Below, piece by piece: positions 1-10,200 of a stretch of 64,000 nucleotides of DNA. Location of the stretch: positions 5,650-69,649 of the forward strand of contig CAUZRQ010000017.1 in the NCBI GenBank assembly GCA_963582065.1, in the 5' to 3' direction. The translations under genes and the position numbers were made by a program. The notes under the pieces are model-generated. The model did no database searches. It was not told the origin of the DNA and saw nothing but the letters and a program-made list of their open reading frames with translations. Source of the stretch: UBA8437 sp963582065 (GTDB lineage Bacteria > Planctomycetota > Planctomycetia > Planctomycetales > Planctomycetaceae). The stretch's first letter is position 1. Every line of letters begins with the position of its first letter.

Positions 1-1581
1 CCCAAGACGGCACCTCGAGACGGATTTCGAGTCGGCCAGTGGGCAATCGCCATGGGGCGGACCTACGAAAGTCCTCTGCCGAATCTCTCGGTCGGAATCG
101 TCAGCGCGCTGAACCGAATCTGGGGACGGGCCCTGCAGACCGACGCCAAGATATCACCGGCCAACTACGGTGGTCCACTGGTCGACATCCAGGGTCGGGT
201 AATCGGCGTGCTTGTTCCGCTTTCGCAACGCCAGGCCGGACAAACTGCGGGGGTCGAGTGGTACGACTCGGGGATCGGTTTCGCGATTCCGATGGTCGAC
301 ATCCTGGGGACGCTGCCGAGGTTGAAGGCCGGCGAGGACCTGCTGCCGGGATTGATGGGCATCACCTTGAAGCCGGGCGACGTCTACGCGTCGGCGGCGG
401 TCATCGACCGTGTCCGGTTCAATTCGCCGGCGGAGAAGGCCGGCCTGAAACCCGGTGACGTGATCGTCTCGGTCGACGGACAGGCGATCAAGAGACTGGT
501 GCAGGTCCGGCACGCGCTGGGCAACAAGTATGCCGGCGAGACGATCACGGTGCTGGTCAAGCGTGGCGAGAAGTCGGTGGAACAGAAGATCGAACTCACC
601 GGAAAACTCGAACCCTACACCCCGGTCTTTCTCGGACTGCTCCCTGTCCGCAAGAAACTGGGTGAGGCGTCTGACGGCGTGACCGTACGAGGGATTCTGC
701 CCGAGAGTCCTGCGTCCAAGGCGATGATTCGCCCGGGTGACCGGGTGGTGCAGTTGGACGACAAGGCGGTGGTCGACCTGGCCGGGCTGTTCGATGCGAT
801 CAGCCGGCGAAGGGTGGGAGACGAAGTCAAGGTGCACGTTGATCGGGGGGGTGCGAAGCAGATGCTGACGGCCAGGTTGGCGGTCGTTCCCTCCGAGGTG
901 CCCGCGGTGCTCGAGTCCGACGTGATCGTTGCACCCGACCCGAAACCGGCCGATCTGCCCAAGACCGGTCGATTCAACCAGGATCTCACCGGCCACGATC
1001 ACAGCTTCTGGGCATATGTTCCCGAAACCTACAACCCGGCACACGGCTACGGGTTGGTCGTCTGGATCCACCCGGGCAGTGACACGATGGAAGCCGACAT
1101 CCACGACCTCTGGAAACCGATCTGTGACGAGCGTGGGTTGATCCTGGTTGGTCCGCGGGCCAAGGAGATCGCCGGTTGGAGTCTCAACGAGGCCGGGTTC
1201 ATCGAGGCTCTCGTCCAGGAGATGCAGCAGAAGTACCGGATCGACAGTCAGCGGATCGTGCTGCACAGTTACTCGGACGGTTGCCGTTTTTCCTTCCACC
1301 TGGCCTTCAAGTACCGGTCGCTGTTCCGTGGTGTGGCGGCGTCATCCGAGCCCCTGAAGATCGCACCGCCGGAGAATCGTCCCGATGTCCGGCTGCAGTT
1401 CTTCTTCTCGTGCGGTGACAAGGACAACCTCTACCGCCTGGTGCAGCAGACGCGAAAACGGCTCACGGCGATGAAGTTCCCTGTCGTCTTGACGACCGTG
1501 CCCGGCGAGGGACACAGCTATCCCCCGATCCCGGTGCTCGACGCCATTGCCCGCTGGATCGACATGCTCGACCGGATTTAG
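1..1581 (+). CDS. HtrA-like pseudoprotease / two PDZ / esterase fusion (5'-partial)
   Basis: The frame is open from base 1, so the gene begins upstream of the window; the first ATG at 52 is internal. The first ~110 codons match the C-terminal half of an HtrA trypsin-like domain. The usual serine motif SPANSGGPL reads SPANYGGPL, with Tyr at 166-168 in place of the nucleophile. Two PDZ domains follow (about 350-600 and 620-885), each with the 'SPAEKAGLKPGD' type loop. From about 985 to the end lies an alpha/beta-hydrolase of the PHB-depolymerase/esterase type, with an SYSDG nucleophile elbow (Ser at 1273-1275) and a late GEGHS histidine (1513-1515). Inference: a periplasmic or surface protein whose protease part is inactive and serves binding, while the esterase may be active. 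It converges on the next gene. Confidence 0.85.
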   Translation, partial: PKTAPRDGFRVGQWAIAMGRTYESPLPNLSVGIVSALNRIWGRALQTDAKISPANYGGPLVDIQGRVIGVLVPLSQRQAGQTAGVEWYDSGIGFAIPMVDILGTLPRLKAGEDLLPGLMGITLKPGDVYASAAVIDRVRFNSPAEKAGLKPGDVIVSVDGQAIKRLVQVRHALGNKYAGETITVLVKRGEKSVEQKIELTGKLEPYTPVFLGLLPVRKKLGEASDGVTVRGILPESPASKAMIRPGDRVVQLDDKAVVDLAGLFDAISRRRVGDEVKVHVDRGGAKQMLTARLAVVPSEVPAVLESDVIVAPDPKPADLPKTGRFNQDLTGHDHSFWAYVPETYNPAHGYGLVVWIHPGSDTMEADIHDLWKPICDERGLILVGPRAKEIAGWSLNEAGFIEALVQEMQQKYRIDSQRIVLHSYSDGCRFSFHLAFKYRSLFRGVAASSEPLKIAPPENRPDVRLQFFFSCGDKDNLYRLVQQTRKRLTAMKFPVVLTTVPGEGHSYPPIPVLDAIARWIDMLDRI

Positions 1582-1604
1582 TTCCGGATCCCGCGATGCC
1601 GGGT

Positions 1605-1629
1605 GGATGATGGAAGATCCATCGCATCC
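1605..1629. terminator. Hairpin between convergent genes
   Basis: GGATGATGG (1605-1613) and CCATCGCATCC (1619-1629) can pair with a two-base bulge around a five-base AAGAT loop. It lies between the stop codons of two convergent genes (1581 and 1639). There is no T-tract, so assignment as a bidirectional terminator is tentative. Confidence 0.35.
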
Positions 1630-1638
1630 TCGGGGTGA

Positions 1639-4600
1639 TCATCCCTCGGATCCCGCCAGGGTCCGCCGACGGTTCGAGCGGCTTCGCAGCAGCAACACGG
1701 TAGCCATCGCTGTGGCCAACCCCAGCCCGATCGCTCCGGCGAGTCCGGCCATCCACCAGCCGAGCCCGATCAACAGCCAGGCGAACGAGTCGTGACGGCG
1801 GATCCAAGCTTTCAGTCTCGATCGCTCCAGCCGCGGCCATCCCCATGCGATGGCAGCGGCCAGTGTGGTCGACACCAGGATCTGCCACACGATCCACCAG
1901 CCGGAGGGTGATCCGGTCACCTCGACCGGCCGCTCGATTCGCCGGGCCTCCTGCGTCGGTGGCGGGGAGGTGGTGGGGGGCTTGCTCGACAGGGGGGCGG
2001 TGTTCGCCGGTTCGGTGCGACGTGACAAGTGCCAGTTGGGTCCGTTGAGTCGCCAGATTGTGGCCAGTTCGTCGACACCAAGTTCTTCGCCGGAGAGGTC
2101 GTCGGGCCACGAGTCCAGTCGCGAGACATCTCCATCGGGCACCCAGCTGATTTCCCCGGGCAGGATCAGCAGACGCTGGCGGACCTGTCGTCCCGAGACC
2201 AACGGCAACGGCGGTGTCCAGCGATCCGAATCGGGGGCGTCGGGCAATGTCGCGTCGAGTGTCACCTCGGCCACGCTCTCGTATTCCGCCTCGAGACGAC
2301 CATCCTCGACTGATGTCAATTCGGGGGTGGGTTGCCATTGGATGGGTGCGTCGGTCCCGTTGACCGCCAGCAGGGCCGATTCGATCGTCACCAGCAACGG
2401 GCCGCTGGTCTGTGGTCCGGACAAGGGAATCGTCCGAGTCCGCAGTCGCCAGGGACCGTCGGGATCCAACTGCAGCCGATACACCAGTTGCAGAGGTGTC
2501 GGGAGGTTCTTTCGTCGGATGTTGAGTTCCACCGGTTTCTTGTCGGTGGAGAGAATGAACCGGCCAGCCAGCACCTCGCGGGCATCAACGGCTGTGGTGG
2601 CGGCGTCTTCTGTGGGACTCAGGGGCTCGGCCCCAGTGACCGTCACAGCCAGCTGCGGGTCGTGATACAGGCTCAGTGTACTCGACGAGGTCTCTGCGTC
2701 GACGAAAGCCACTTCGGGCAATACAACACGTTTTGCCGCGTCCAACGGCAACTCACCCTGGATCGTGATGTTCTGGATGCCCGACTGGGTCTCCTCTTCG
2801 AACAGATTGGCGTCCTTGAGAAACAGCACCAGTTGATCTCCGACCCGGGCACTTCGAGCGAGTCGGTCGGCGCCGTCCTGCTGCTGGATTCCGATCGAGG
2901 TGATCTTCAGCCGGGGGTCGATTTTCAGGGCGTGGTGAAACACCGACAATCCGGTCGTTTTTGCCGAGGCCGTGATGGTCAGTTCCAGTCGGTCCTCTCG
3001 AACGTGCAGGAACTGTTCGACACGGACCAGGCGTCGCGGCCGCAGCGTCAGGACATCCAACGGCAGGCTGACAGGTTTCTCCAGCGTCCACGCCAGCGAG
3101 GCAACCGGTTGCGTGGGGTCCTGATCATTCTGCCAATCCCGGGTGAACTCCACGACGTCCATCGCAGTGGCTCCCGCGGGGGACGGGGCGACCACCGCCA
3201 GTCGAAATCCACCGGCCGGGTTGACTCCCATTTTCATCGGACTGGCCACGACCGGAATCGGGGGAACACCGTGTGCGAGCGTGATGCCGGGGTCGATTTC
3301 AAGTCGTCCGGCGTCGGCGGCCACGGGCAGTCGTCCGGAGAGCCGGATCTCAAAATCCCCGTTCTGTGGATTCGCGAATTCGATGATGACCAGTTGGCGA
3401 CCGCCGTCGGGTGGTAGAGATCTGACGGCCAGGACGTCCGGTGCGGCGATATCACCGGGTCGGAAGACGAGTTGGTCGGGCAGGGACAGAGTGAGGACGC
3501 TCAGGTCGCCGCCACTGACCGATACGGGCAGTCGGTATTCGAGGCGAGTCTCCAGCGGGTGAATTCTGACGAGACAGAGTGGGTCTGCGGTGGCGGTGGA
3601 CCGGGGACGTGATGTCGTGGCGGCCGGGTCACTGGTCCAGGCCAACTGCAGTCGTCGGCTCGCACCCAACAGGAATTCTCCGTTTGCCGGGTCGATTCTG
3701 ATCGCAGATGGGATCGCGACTTTCGGTGGGTTCGGCGGCAGCACCAATTTGAGTCGGCCAGCGAGGATTCTGGGAATTGCCAGATCGATGCTGCCGCCAC
3801 CGGACGAGGGTTTCACCGTGGGGCGAAGATCGAGTTCCACCCGGTCGACTCGAGGTGTGTCCGTCGTCCCCGGTGGCAGGTCCAACAGCAGCGTGCTGCC
3901 GTCATCGTCGCGGGCGAGGGGGTGACGTTGGCCGTTGACACGGCACGCATCGGGAGCCAGGTTGACGCCATCGATGGGCAACCGGATCCGGACCGTGTCG
4001 TTCCGGCCTGTGACGACGGCTTCAAAGACGGCGGTCAGGCTGATCTGGCCGTCGGGTTGAATTGTCGCGAAGTAGTCGGCCCGTCTGAGCAGCACGCCGC
4101 TGTCGGCGTTGCCGGCACGACGTTCAGCGTGCAGGGTTTCAAGCAGGTCCGGGCGGACAAACGCAAAGGGTGTCGCCGGAGACGGCCGACCATTGGCATC
4201 AACCGGCAGCAGGACATCGGGGCGAGTGGCCGTCGGTGGTCGGGCCGGTGCGGGTGGTGTCGTGGGCGGTTCCTGTGCGATCGCGTGTGAGACTCCGGCG
4301 AAGGTCAAAAGCAGACCCAGGCTGGTCGGGACGCCCCGATAGCTCCGGGTCGAATCCAGCGATTCCTCCTCGAGAACATCGAGGTCTCCCATCGCGGAAG
4401 CCAATCGGTCCGCCGATTGACGATTCCACAGGGACGGGGGCAGCAACAGCAGAAGCCAACCGGCTGCGAGCATGGCTCCGGTCAGGAGGGTCCACGGGGC
4501 CGGCGTCCACCAGCCCAGCAGGACCAGCGCGGCCAAGCCGCCTGCGGTCCACCGAGTCGTCGGTCGTCGGTCGGTCAGGCGGCAACGGATGCCGATCACC

Positions 4601-7245
4601 AGTGCCAAAATCAGCACCAGCCACGCCAACGCCGTCAGGCGATCGTGTCTCACCACACTCACAGCCAACTCTGCAGGTGGCCTCGTGAAGGAAAAGCGTC
4701 GGGTGTTCCAGCCGAATGCCCGTCGTCGATCTGAAAGCGACGGTCCGCTGCGTGCTCCACCGAAGATCCGTCGCCAGGCCGACGGGGACAGCGGATTGAA
4801 CATCTCGCGATGGGGCCCGCGACCGATCGGACCCAGCCAGCGGGATGTCCAGTGTTCTTCACCCGATTGACCCGTCGAAATCGAACGGCCGGGTGAGTCG
4901 GTAAGAATCTGGCCGGGTGCTGTTGCCACGTCCCACGTGAACGTGACGCCCGTTTCGAGCCGGGGGAAGGGGATCACTCGTCGGGAGACCAGGAAACTGG
5001 TCGTCGCGGGCGTGGTGTACCGGATTTCGATCGTCCGCAAGGCACCCTGTTCCAGAGGGGGAACCGAGACCTCCGTACCATCCGATTCGGCTCTCGCGGC
5101 TTGGCCGTTGACCAGCACGGCTTCGAGGTGTGCTGCCGAGGGCAACCGAAAGCGGAAGGGACGATGGAAGGTGTCACCGATAAATCTCATCCGTGCCAAG
5201 TGGTGGTCGTGTCCGGCATCGACGGGGCCCAATTGTGAGAGCACCAGCATCGCGATGATCCGTCCTTCGTCGGCCGGACCATCGGGGGACGTTTGCTGTT
5301 GCCGTGGCGGGATCTTCTCTGTCGCGTTGAAATCCGGGCCCGCCGGTTTCGTGACCTGCTGTGGGACGGTCGCAGTCGATCCGTCGCCGTTGGTGGACTC
5401 GTCCGGGTCGGTTCGGTCGGTGGAGCTTGTTGCCGAGAGTGGGGACCAACGGAACAGCCCCCCCGTGGCTGACTCGGTCAACGCGTCGAAGCTGGCAAAC
5501 GCCGGCCAGGGATCGCCGAGATTCTCCGGACGGATCTGCTCGAGTGCCCCCGCGACGGAGTCCGCAAGGCGAGTGCCGGACAGGGGCACGGCCACTGCGA
5601 GAATCAAGCGATGGCGGTCGCATTCCAGCGGTTCGACCAACGGGAGGTCTCCCACAGCGAGGTCGTTTCCGGCCCGGCTCAACTGGATCAGCAGCGGACG
5701 TGTCGAGGTGGTGTCGACCGCATCGGACCACTCGACGATCAACTGCTGTCGGTTTCCGGCGACCGCGATGGTCCGCCATTCGACCCGTGTCGCGGGATCG
5801 ACGGGTCGCAGATCGACGATGTTCCAGCCGGGAGCCAGCAGGGCACGAGTGGAGAACGATGCGCCGGAGGTGGCCGACCAGGCGATTTCAGCCGAGGCTG
5901 TCCAGCCGGCCGGACCACGATCGAGGCGGGCGAGGACATCGGCCGAAAGCGAGCGGCGGGGCTGTCCGACGACCAGGTCGAGTGACGTCCGGACCCCAAT
6001 CCGTGCAAAGGTGAATCGGCGTCCGCCAACCGCGTCGGCCGTCTGCTTCCAGCCAACCGATCGAAACGTCTTCAACTCGAGTGGTTCACGGACCTTGAGT
6101 GTGAGGTCCGGCTGGGCGGTTTCCAGATCACTGCCCAGCGGCTGTGCTCCGACCACCGAGACCTCCGGCAGTCTCCACGACTGCCCGGGCAGGATGTCCG
6201 CGTCGATCGTCACCTGCAAGGTCCTGGAGGTTCCGTCGGCAGCGTGAGGCAGTGGGTCGGGAAGAGTGATTCGCCAGGACGTGACGGGATCCCGGTTGAT
6301 CGGTCGGGCCACGACGGTGTCACCGTCATAAGAGATGGACTCGACCCGGACTTCGGCCGGAACGGTGAGAACCAGGTCTTGGGTCGACCGGCCCGTTCGC
6401 TCGAAGACCAGGTCGGTGACGATCCTGGCACCGTTGACCGCGATCTCACAACTGGTTCGTTGCCGGACCAGCAGCCGCGTCGGTGTCTTGGGGGTGGTGG
6501 CCTTGGCGCGATCGATGATCAGTCGGGAGCGGTTGTGGTGTCCGAGTTGCAGTCGAAAGCGATGGTGGCCAACCGGTACGGGCCGTGTCGAGTCGTCGGT
6601 CGACCGGGTGAGTTGACCACTGGTGGCGGTCAGTCGATGCGAGGACGGCAGGTCGAGCACGAGTGAGGTTTGAACGGACGGTGCGAGTCTGACGTCGAAT
6701 TCCTCGAGCGAGATGACCTTGCGTCCCCGCAGCGACCAGCGGCCGGTGACGGTGCTGCGACCCGGTGCCGCCACCAGCACCACGGTCCGGTGAGCCGTGG
6801 TGCCCCAGATCAGTCCGCGACCGTCTTGCTCCAGCGATTCGATTGCCAGGCCGAGTTGTGCCAGGGGGATGGCCGTAGGGCCAGGAGCGTTGTTGACGAG
6901 TTCGAGTGTGAGCCGACCGTCACGCAGTCGGGTGCCGTCGATGCGAGCCGAGTAGACGGCGGCCTGGATCCAGGCCGCACGGGGCCGTGATCGCAGACGG
7001 GTGATTTCCCCGACCAGGTCGAAGTAATCCTGTCGGGGGACCGCCTTCCAGGGACCGGCAGGCCAATTGTCCGCCTTGGTGTCATCGACGGCCCGCACCC
7101 GAAATGGGCCGGCGATCGGGGTGACGACCCGAGCCGGGGCCGGGTCGCCGTCATCCCGCTGGGCAGAGGTCTCGGCAGCCGACAACAGTGTCAGCGTGAC
7201 GACCATCGCAGGATTCAACACCCGGGCCAGTGAACGGCCGATCAT
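1639..7245 (-). CDS. Giant exported protein of two fused modules, unknown function
   Basis: The start at 7245 (MIGRSLARVL...) is chosen because its ATG overlaps the stop of the upstream gene as ATGA (7242-7245) and is followed by a signal peptide. The open frame runs further upstream, but there it overlaps the preceding gene. The product is 1868 residues. Residues 1-27 are a signal peptide, then ~830 residues of beta-rich sequence, then two or three membrane helices (about 862-935). A second signal-like hydrophobic stretch ending in an 'AIAQ' cleavage-like site (about 967-993) starts a second ~790-residue beta-rich region. Two C-terminal membrane helices close the protein (about 1785-1855). 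The layout looks like two exported membrane-anchored proteins joined in frame. I recognise no catalytic motif. It is translationally coupled to the upstream gene, which has the same architecture. Confidence 0.8.
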   Translation of the reverse strand: MIGRSLARVLNPAMVVTLTLLSAAETSAQRDDGDPAPARVVTPIAGPFRVRAVDDTKADNWPAGPWKAVPRQDYFDLVGEITRLRSRPRAAWIQAAVYSARIDGTRLRDGRLTLELVNNAPGPTAIPLAQLGLAIESLEQDGRGLIWGTTAHRTVVLVAAPGRSTVTGRWSLRGRKVISLEEFDVRLAPSVQTSLVLDLPSSHRLTATSGQLTRSTDDSTRPVPVGHHRFRLQLGHHNRSRLIIDRAKATTPKTPTRLLVRQRTSCEIAVNGARIVTDLVFERTGRSTQDLVLTVPAEVRVESISYDGDTVVARPINRDPVTSWRITLPDPLPHAADGTSRTLQVTIDADILPGQSWRLPEVSVVGAQPLGSDLETAQPDLTLKVREPLELKTFRSVGWKQTADAVGGRRFTFARIGVRTSLDLVVGQPRRSLSADVLARLDRGPAGWTASAEIAWSATSGASFSTRALLAPGWNIVDLRPVDPATRVEWRTIAVAGNRQQLIVEWSDAVDTTSTRPLLIQLSRAGNDLAVGDLPLVEPLECDRHRLILAVAVPLSGTRLADSVAGALEQIRPENLGDPWPAFASFDALTESATGGLFRWSPLSATSSTDRTDPDESTNGDGSTATVPQQVTKPAGPDFNATEKIPPRQQQTSPDGPADEGRIIAMLVLSQLGPVDAGHDHHLARMRFIGDTFHRPFRFRLPSAAHLEAVLVNGQAARAESDGTEVSVPPLEQGALRTIEIRYTTPATTSFLVSRRVIPFPRLETGVTFTWDVATAPGQILTDSPGRSISTGQSGEEHWTSRWLGPIGRGPHREMFNPLSPSAWRRIFGGARSGPSLSDRRRAFGWNTRRFSFTRPPAELAVSVVRHDRLTALAWLVLILALVIGIRCRLTDRRPTTRWTAGGLAALVLLGWWTPAPWTLLTGAMLAAGWLLLLLPPSLWNRQSADRLASAMGDLDVLEEESLDSTRSYRGVPTSLGLLLTFAGVSHAIAQEPPTTPPAPARPPTATRPDVLLPVDANGRPSPATPFAFVRPDLLETLHAERRAGNADSGVLLRRADYFATIQPDGQISLTAVFEAVVTGRNDTVRIRLPIDGVNLAPDACRVNGQRHPLARDDDGSTLLLDLPPGTTDTPRVDRVELDLRPTVKPSSGGGSIDLAIPRILAGRLKLVLPPNPPKVAIPSAIRIDPANGEFLLGASRRLQLAWTSDPAATTSRPRSTATADPLCLVRIHPLETRLEYRLPVSVSGGDLSVLTLSLPDQLVFRPGDIAAPDVLAVRSLPPDGGRQLVIIEFANPQNGDFEIRLSGRLPVAADAGRLEIDPGITLAHGVPPIPVVASPMKMGVNPAGGFRLAVVAPSPAGATAMDVVEFTRDWQNDQDPTQPVASLAWTLEKPVSLPLDVLTLRPRRLVRVEQFLHVREDRLELTITASAKTTGLSVFHHALKIDPRLKITSIGIQQQDGADRLARSARVGDQLVLFLKDANLFEEETQSGIQNITIQGELPLDAAKRVVLPEVAFVDAETSSSTLSLYHDPQLAVTVTGAEPLSPTEDAATTAVDAREVLAGRFILSTDKKPVELNIRRKNLPTPLQLVYRLQLDPDGPWRLRTRTIPLSGPQTSGPLLVTIESALLAVNGTDAPIQWQPTPELTSVEDGRLEAEYESVAEVTLDATLPDAPDSDRWTPPLPLVSGRQVRQRLLILPGEISWVPDGDVSRLDSWPDDLSGEELGVDELATIWRLNGPNWHLSRRTEPANTAPLSSKPPTTSPPPTQEARRIERPVEVTGSPSGWWIVWQILVSTTLAAAIAWGWPRLERSRLKAWIRRHDSFAWLLIGLGWWMAGLAGAIGLGLATAMATVLLLRSRSNRRRTLAGSEG

Positions 7246-10200
7246 CCCTCGACTCCCGATTCCGGCTGGGCGACGATTCCGGTGGAGACCGGCGAGGACG
7301 GGTGGACGGCCGTCGAGGGTTCGCGGCCGGCATTCTGGTTCGAGAGTTGAATTTCCCCCGTGGACCCGCGGAGCGGATTGATGGGGGTGGCCAGTGCAAC
7401 GAGATCGATCGAGGGGTGGCGTCCGAAGCGATGGTGCAACATCGCCGCCAGCGTGGCCAGAGACAGGCCCAGCACGGCTGGTTGCAGCAGCAAGGTGATC
7501 GGTTCGGCCAACCAGATCGCCAGCACCGCAACGACGAAACCAACCGACAGGTACGTGACCACATGCCGGGTGTGGGGGATGTAGAGCAGGATGAGACCGG
7601 CCGCGAGGGCCAGCCCGGCTCCGAGAAGAACGAAGCTCCACTGGCTGATCGAGTGAACCACGAAACGGTCCGGGGGACCGAAGTTGCTGAAGGTGTAGGC
7701 GTTGCCGACGACGATCGGGGGAAACCGGGGTGTGTGGCCGGGAATGGCCAGCCAATCGGCGGCGCGGTCGAATCCCGCGTCGGTTTCACGGCCGAAGTGC
7801 AAGGCCTGCCATTGCCAGGAAAACCGCGGTGAATGGCCACGGGCCCCGCTGAGCAGGTGCTGGCCGATCGGGAAGTGAACCTGCCAGAGCGTTTCGGCGA
7901 CGTGGACGGTTTCGGCCAGCCGCGGTGCGACCAGACTGTGACGCCCCGACAGCAGTCCATTCTCGGATCGGCCGATGACGTGGTAGTCGACCTGCAGCAG
8001 ATGGTCGGAGCCGGAGCCAAATCTCGAGACGTCCAGCCGAAACTCGGTGCCGCCGCCGGGGGTGACCGTCTCGCGGTAATGTTCCCTGTGGAGTGGTTGG
8101 CCGTCCCAGTGAAACACCGGCACCCGGCTCATCCTTGCTCCCGCCGAGAATCTCACCACCAGGGTCGTGATCTGGCCCCGGATGTGGTAGCAGGCCCAGG
8201 ATTGGACGGCGCCTCGGTCGGCGTCCTGGATCACCTGCACGATCGCGACGCGGGGCACAGTGAAGTGATACGAAGCGTCACGGTCACCCAGTCGCAGTGC
8301 CAGGTCCACCTGCGGAGGAGATCCGGCGGCCCGCCACACCGGGCGATTCTCGATGTCCAACTCCGATTGCCAGATTTCATCGTCGAGCACCGCGTCGATT
8401 CCCCCGCCACCGATCAACTCGAATCGCGTCGACGTGAAGGCCGCATCGGTGCTCTGCATCAGGGGAATCGGCACGGCCACCGTCGTGATCGCCAGGATCT
8501 CCGGGGCCGACAACTCGAAGTCGGCGATGATGCGGAAGGACCCCAGCCGATCCTCGTCGAGCTGGATGTCGGCCTGTTGTTGCGTGCCGACCTCGATCCC
8601 CGGCCGCGCCTCGAGCGGAATCGGTTCCGCGTCGGGATCGGCCTGTAGACGAAACCGCACCTGGTTGTTCTGCAGGGGACGCGGGACCATCAACTTGACC
8701 GATCCGATCCGAGCGTACTCGACCTGGTAATCGATTTGCTGGGTGACCTGCAGCTTTCCGTCGGAGTAATTTGCGACGACCGACGAGGAGGAGGTGATGC
8801 GTCGGGGTTGCGGCATCACGCGGACCTGAAAGCTGGCCGCGGCCGGCGCCAGCCGGAAGTAGTTGTCGGCCGGGACGATGCCGTCGCCAAGTTCCTCGGG
8901 GAGCGAGATCAGCTGCTTGAGCCGGGCTGAAAGCGGTCGGGTGGTCGTTTCGTTGTTGGCGGTGAGTTCGGTGTCGACGTTGATCGCCCGCCCGACAACG
9001 AGCACCGGTTCCGGTGGCGTGGGTGCCACCAGCGCCGGCAGAGTCAGCGTTGTGGAGGTGGGCTCATCGATTGGCCGATTGGCCTTGAAACGGATGGCGA
9101 ACCGACCGTCGGACCGGCTCTGACGAGCCGCCAGGCCCACCCGCAACCTCTGCGTGTCCTCGTCGAAGCGGAACTGCAGTTCGGGTGATTCATCGGCGAC
9201 CACTTGCCAGCCTTGCTCGGTCCAGCCCGGCCAGTGAAACTCGAATGCCTCGATGGCGCCACGGAAGACCTGGGCGCGAGGAACGTCGATGATCAACTCG
9301 GCGTTGGACTCCGAGAGTTTCAGGAAGAACTGTGGTTCGGCGATGAACCGTGGTTCGATTTCGACGAGGTCGAGTTCCAGCCGGAAGGGCTGCCGGAGGA
9401 TCTCCCAGGCGCTGGCGATCTCATCGCCGAAGAGCGAGGCCAGCGTCGAGGTGCGGGGCAGGCCGCGGACGTTGATTCGGTGGACGAAGCGACCCAGTTT
9501 GCGGGTGCTGCGATAGTTGTCCAGCAGTTTCATGGCCACGTGGCCGGTCTGGTAACGGGCCTCCTCGACATGGAATCCATCGATCACCAGCGGTTGGCCG
9601 ACCGTGGGGAATTCACCCTGCAGGGTCCAGCGGATTTCGATCGGGTCACTGGCAGCGTCGGCGCCGCCGCCGACCAGTGGCAGGTGGACGCGGCCAGGTT
9701 CGTCGGGGTCGATCTGCGGGTCCTGGATGGCATCGCCCTGGACATCGACCAGCCGGTAGCCGGTGGGCAGGTCGACGGTGATCGTTTCGGGACGTCCCTT
9801 GAGGATGCGGACTCGCTGGTGAGTCTTGAGCACGACCGAGTCGGTGTTGGGTTCGATGGCGATGGCGATCGAGGAGGCCAGCACGGTGTCGTCGTCGTCG
9901 TCGGCGGCGGTGGTTCGCCACGAGAGATCGATGCGGTCGCCGACACCGTGCACTTCGATCTGGTTCGTGTCATCGACGGCGGGCCGGATGGTGGTCTGGC
10001 CACCGCCGTCGGGAGTCGTGGCTCGCAAAGGACCGCCCTCAACCACCAGCAGCAGACGTGTGCCGGCGGCCGGTGGGGTCGGCAACGCCAACTGCAGTCG
10101 TCGACCGGGGTGTTCGCGGAGAACCGGGACGCTGAGTCGAAAGGACAACTCGTGCAGTCCCTTGCCCCTGAGCCACCAACGGAGGCCGTCGGCGGGATTG

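Noticed and set aside
7246..7755. 170-residue N-terminal extension of the 1868-residue protein
   Set aside because: It overlaps the end of the upstream gene in another frame, while the ATGA-coupled start at 7245 has a signal peptide.
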